A DNA stretch of 6,159 nucleotides, from positions 1 through 6,159 of the forward strand of contig CALPYQ020000109.1 of NCBI GenBank assembly GCA_943327965.2, in the 5' to 3' direction. Under the pieces are notes generated by a model. The model was not told where the DNA came from. It ran no database searches and saw only the letters and a list, made by a program, of their open reading frames with translations. The stretch is from Singulisphaera sp. GP187 (GTDB lineage: Bacteria; Pseudomonadota; Gammaproteobacteria; Burkholderiales; Burkholderiaceae_C). Positions 4,954 to 6,159 of the stretch are shown here, piece by piece (within the stretch, counting starts at the first letter, position 1; each line of letters begins with the position of its first letter). The translations under genes and the position numbers were made by a program.

Positions 4954-6156
4954 TCAATGCGCGCCTGGAAATTTGTCCACAGGATGGTGCAAACGCCAGA
5001 CTTTGTAAGAAGCCAATGTACCAATCAGCGCGGTGGCCATTGAGACCCAATAAACGCTTTGCAAACCTAATCTGTCGCTTAGCAGTCCACCCACCACGCC
5101 GCCCAGCACCCCTGGAAAGCCATAAGCAATGACGGTGTACAAAGCCTGCCCCCGCCCTCGCAATTGGCCGGGAAAATAATGCGACAAGAGTGCCACACAC
5201 ACCGTGTGATTGGCAGCAAAAGTCAATGCATGCAGCGCCTGCGCCAACAGCAACACCCACAAGATGTCTGCAAACTGGGCCGTCATGCCCATCCGCAAAG
5301 TCATGGCCGCAGAACACACTACCAACCAAGCGGTAAGGGGCAGGCGATGCAACCATTTTGATTGTGTAAAAAACCAAGCAATTTCGACAATGACAGAGGT
5401 GGCCCACAAAACGCCAATCCAGACTTTGCTATACCCCAGAGCATCTAAATACAAAGAGAAAAATACGTAGACTCCAATGTGTGCCAAGACATGAAAAAAT
5501 GCGGCAATGAAAAACCAAATGACCGGCTTTTGACGCAGGACGGGCCAGATCGCTTCCTTGATATCGCTGGTGGAGACCGCCTCTTTAATGTCTGGCAACA
5601 ACCAAACACTGACAGTCACTGCCAGCAAACTCAAGAGGGTCCAAGCGGGAAAATGTTGCATCCCAAAATGCTCAAACCAGGCACCCGCTAAAAATACAGT
5701 CACCAAAAATCCAAGCGATCCAAAAAGACGCACGCGGCCATAGCGTTTGGCATCAAATGCGCCACCTTGGCTGACCAGGTGTGCCATGGCCGCTTCACTC
5801 ATCGGCATCATGGAACTGGTGTGCGTGAACATGACCAAAAGCACCACCCCCAAAGCGATGGGGCTCAATTCAAACAGCAACCCACAAGCACACACAAGTG
5901 CCGCGGTGGCACCATAACGCAGCAACTTCACACGCTCGCCTGTGTGGTCGCTTAACCAGCCCCAGCCATAAGGCGCAAACAATCGTGTTGCGGCTTGAAC
6001 AGAGGTCAGCACACTGATGGCAAACAAACCAAAACCCAATTCCTTGAGCCACAAAGGCAGGTAGGGATTGAAGAATCCAATGTGTGCAAAATAAGTGGCA
6101 GAAACCGCTGCAAACGGCACAAGTTGCCGACGGGTCACAACGCCAGTGTTGGGCAC
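4954..6156 (-). CDS. MFS transporter, MFS_1-like/HcaT-like (start at or beyond right edge)
   Basis: About 400 residues of an inner-membrane major facilitator with around 12 hydrophobic segments (roughly 12-33, 43-62, 77-95, 98-113, 142-160, 170-187, 212-232, 245-263, 274-290, 297-318, 337-358, 366-385). GWLSDHTGER (66-75) is the loop 2-3 signature and GGLLSDRLG (356-364) its counterpart in the second half. YFAHIGFFNPYLPLWL in helix 1 and YGRVRLFGSLGFL before helix 5 resemble the HcaT/nucleoside-symporter-like branch. The length is near full, so little is missing. The first available start is GTG at 6156, but the frame stays open to the edge, so the true start may be outside the window. The substrate is unknown; coupling to the following hydrolase hints at a small organic compound (inference). 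Confidence 0.88.
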   Translation of the reverse strand: MPNTGVVTRRQLVPFAAVSATYFAHIGFFNPYLPLWLKELGFGLFAISVLTSVQAATRLFAPYGWGWLSDHTGERVKLLRYGATAALVCACGLLFELSPIALGVVLLVMFTHTSSMMPMSEAAMAHLVSQGGAFDAKRYGRVRLFGSLGFLVTVFLAGAWFEHFGMQHFPAWTLLSLLAVTVSVWLLPDIKEAVSTSDIKEAIWPVLRQKPVIWFFIAAFFHVLAHIGVYVFFSLYLDALGYSKVWIGVLWATSVIVEIAWFFTQSKWLHRLPLTAWLVVCSAAMTLRMGMTAQFADILWVLLLAQALHALTFAANHTVCVALLSHYFPGQLRGRGQALYTVIAYGFPGVLGGVVGGLLSDRLGLQSVYWVSMATALIGTLASYKVWRLHHPVDKFPGAH

Positions 6157-6159
6157 AAG

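Noticed and set aside
4399..5132. Plus-strand open frames opposite the hydrolase and transporter
   Set aside because: They are antisense to genes with intact catalytic motifs; the proteins show no domain and no start signals.
4649..5407. Minus-strand open frame of 252 codons in a shifted frame of the transporter and hydrolase
   Set aside because: It crosses the boundary of two clear genes on the same strand, and its protein is rich in Arg, Cys and Trp as expected for an out-of-frame reading.

Overview
The window looks like ordinary chromosomal DNA from a betaproteobacterium. The gene types, the roughly even GC content judged by eye and the tight head-to-tail packing fit Burkholderiales, probably a Comamonadaceae freshwater type such as Limnohabitans. 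That placement is inference from style and family recall, not from a marker gene. No insertion sequence, prophage, CRISPR array, tRNA or rRNA was seen, and almost every base is coding.

Layout. The left edge (3-920, +) carries the C-terminal part of a radical SAM protein whose beginning lies outside the window. It converges on a five-gene minus-strand transcription unit read from 3497 down to 926. In order of transcription this holds a FrnE-type DsbA-family protein (3497-2838), a DCC/DUF393 thiol-disulfide protein (2834-2445), a C-factor-like short-chain dehydrogenase (2448-1732), a 59-residue cysteine-rich protein (1704-1525), and a secreted histidine phosphatase (1528-926). Two junctions are ATGA overlaps (start and stop sharing four bases), and the other two gaps are 3 and 27 bases.

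A 119-base divergent intergenic region (3498-3616) separates this unit from a plus-strand type II 3-dehydroquinate dehydratase (3617-4060). Its stop codon overlaps the stop of a converging minus-strand pair: an MFS transporter (6156-4954, at or running off the right edge) followed by an alpha/beta hydrolase (4938-4057).

How the genes may work together. The five-gene unit has a thiol/redox flavour: two CxxC proteins, an NAD(P)-dependent oxidoreductase, a five-cysteine microprotein, and an exported phosphatase with cysteines beside its active-site arginine. A shared pathway is suggested only by the packing. The MFS-hydrolase pair is compatible with uptake and hydrolysis of a small organic compound, but the substrate cannot be read from sequence. 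The most useful item is the small cysteine-rich gene at 1525-1704. It is easily missed because of its length, yet it has a strong Shine-Dalgarno, and its stop fixes the start of the phosphatase downstream. No clearly new multi-gene system was found.
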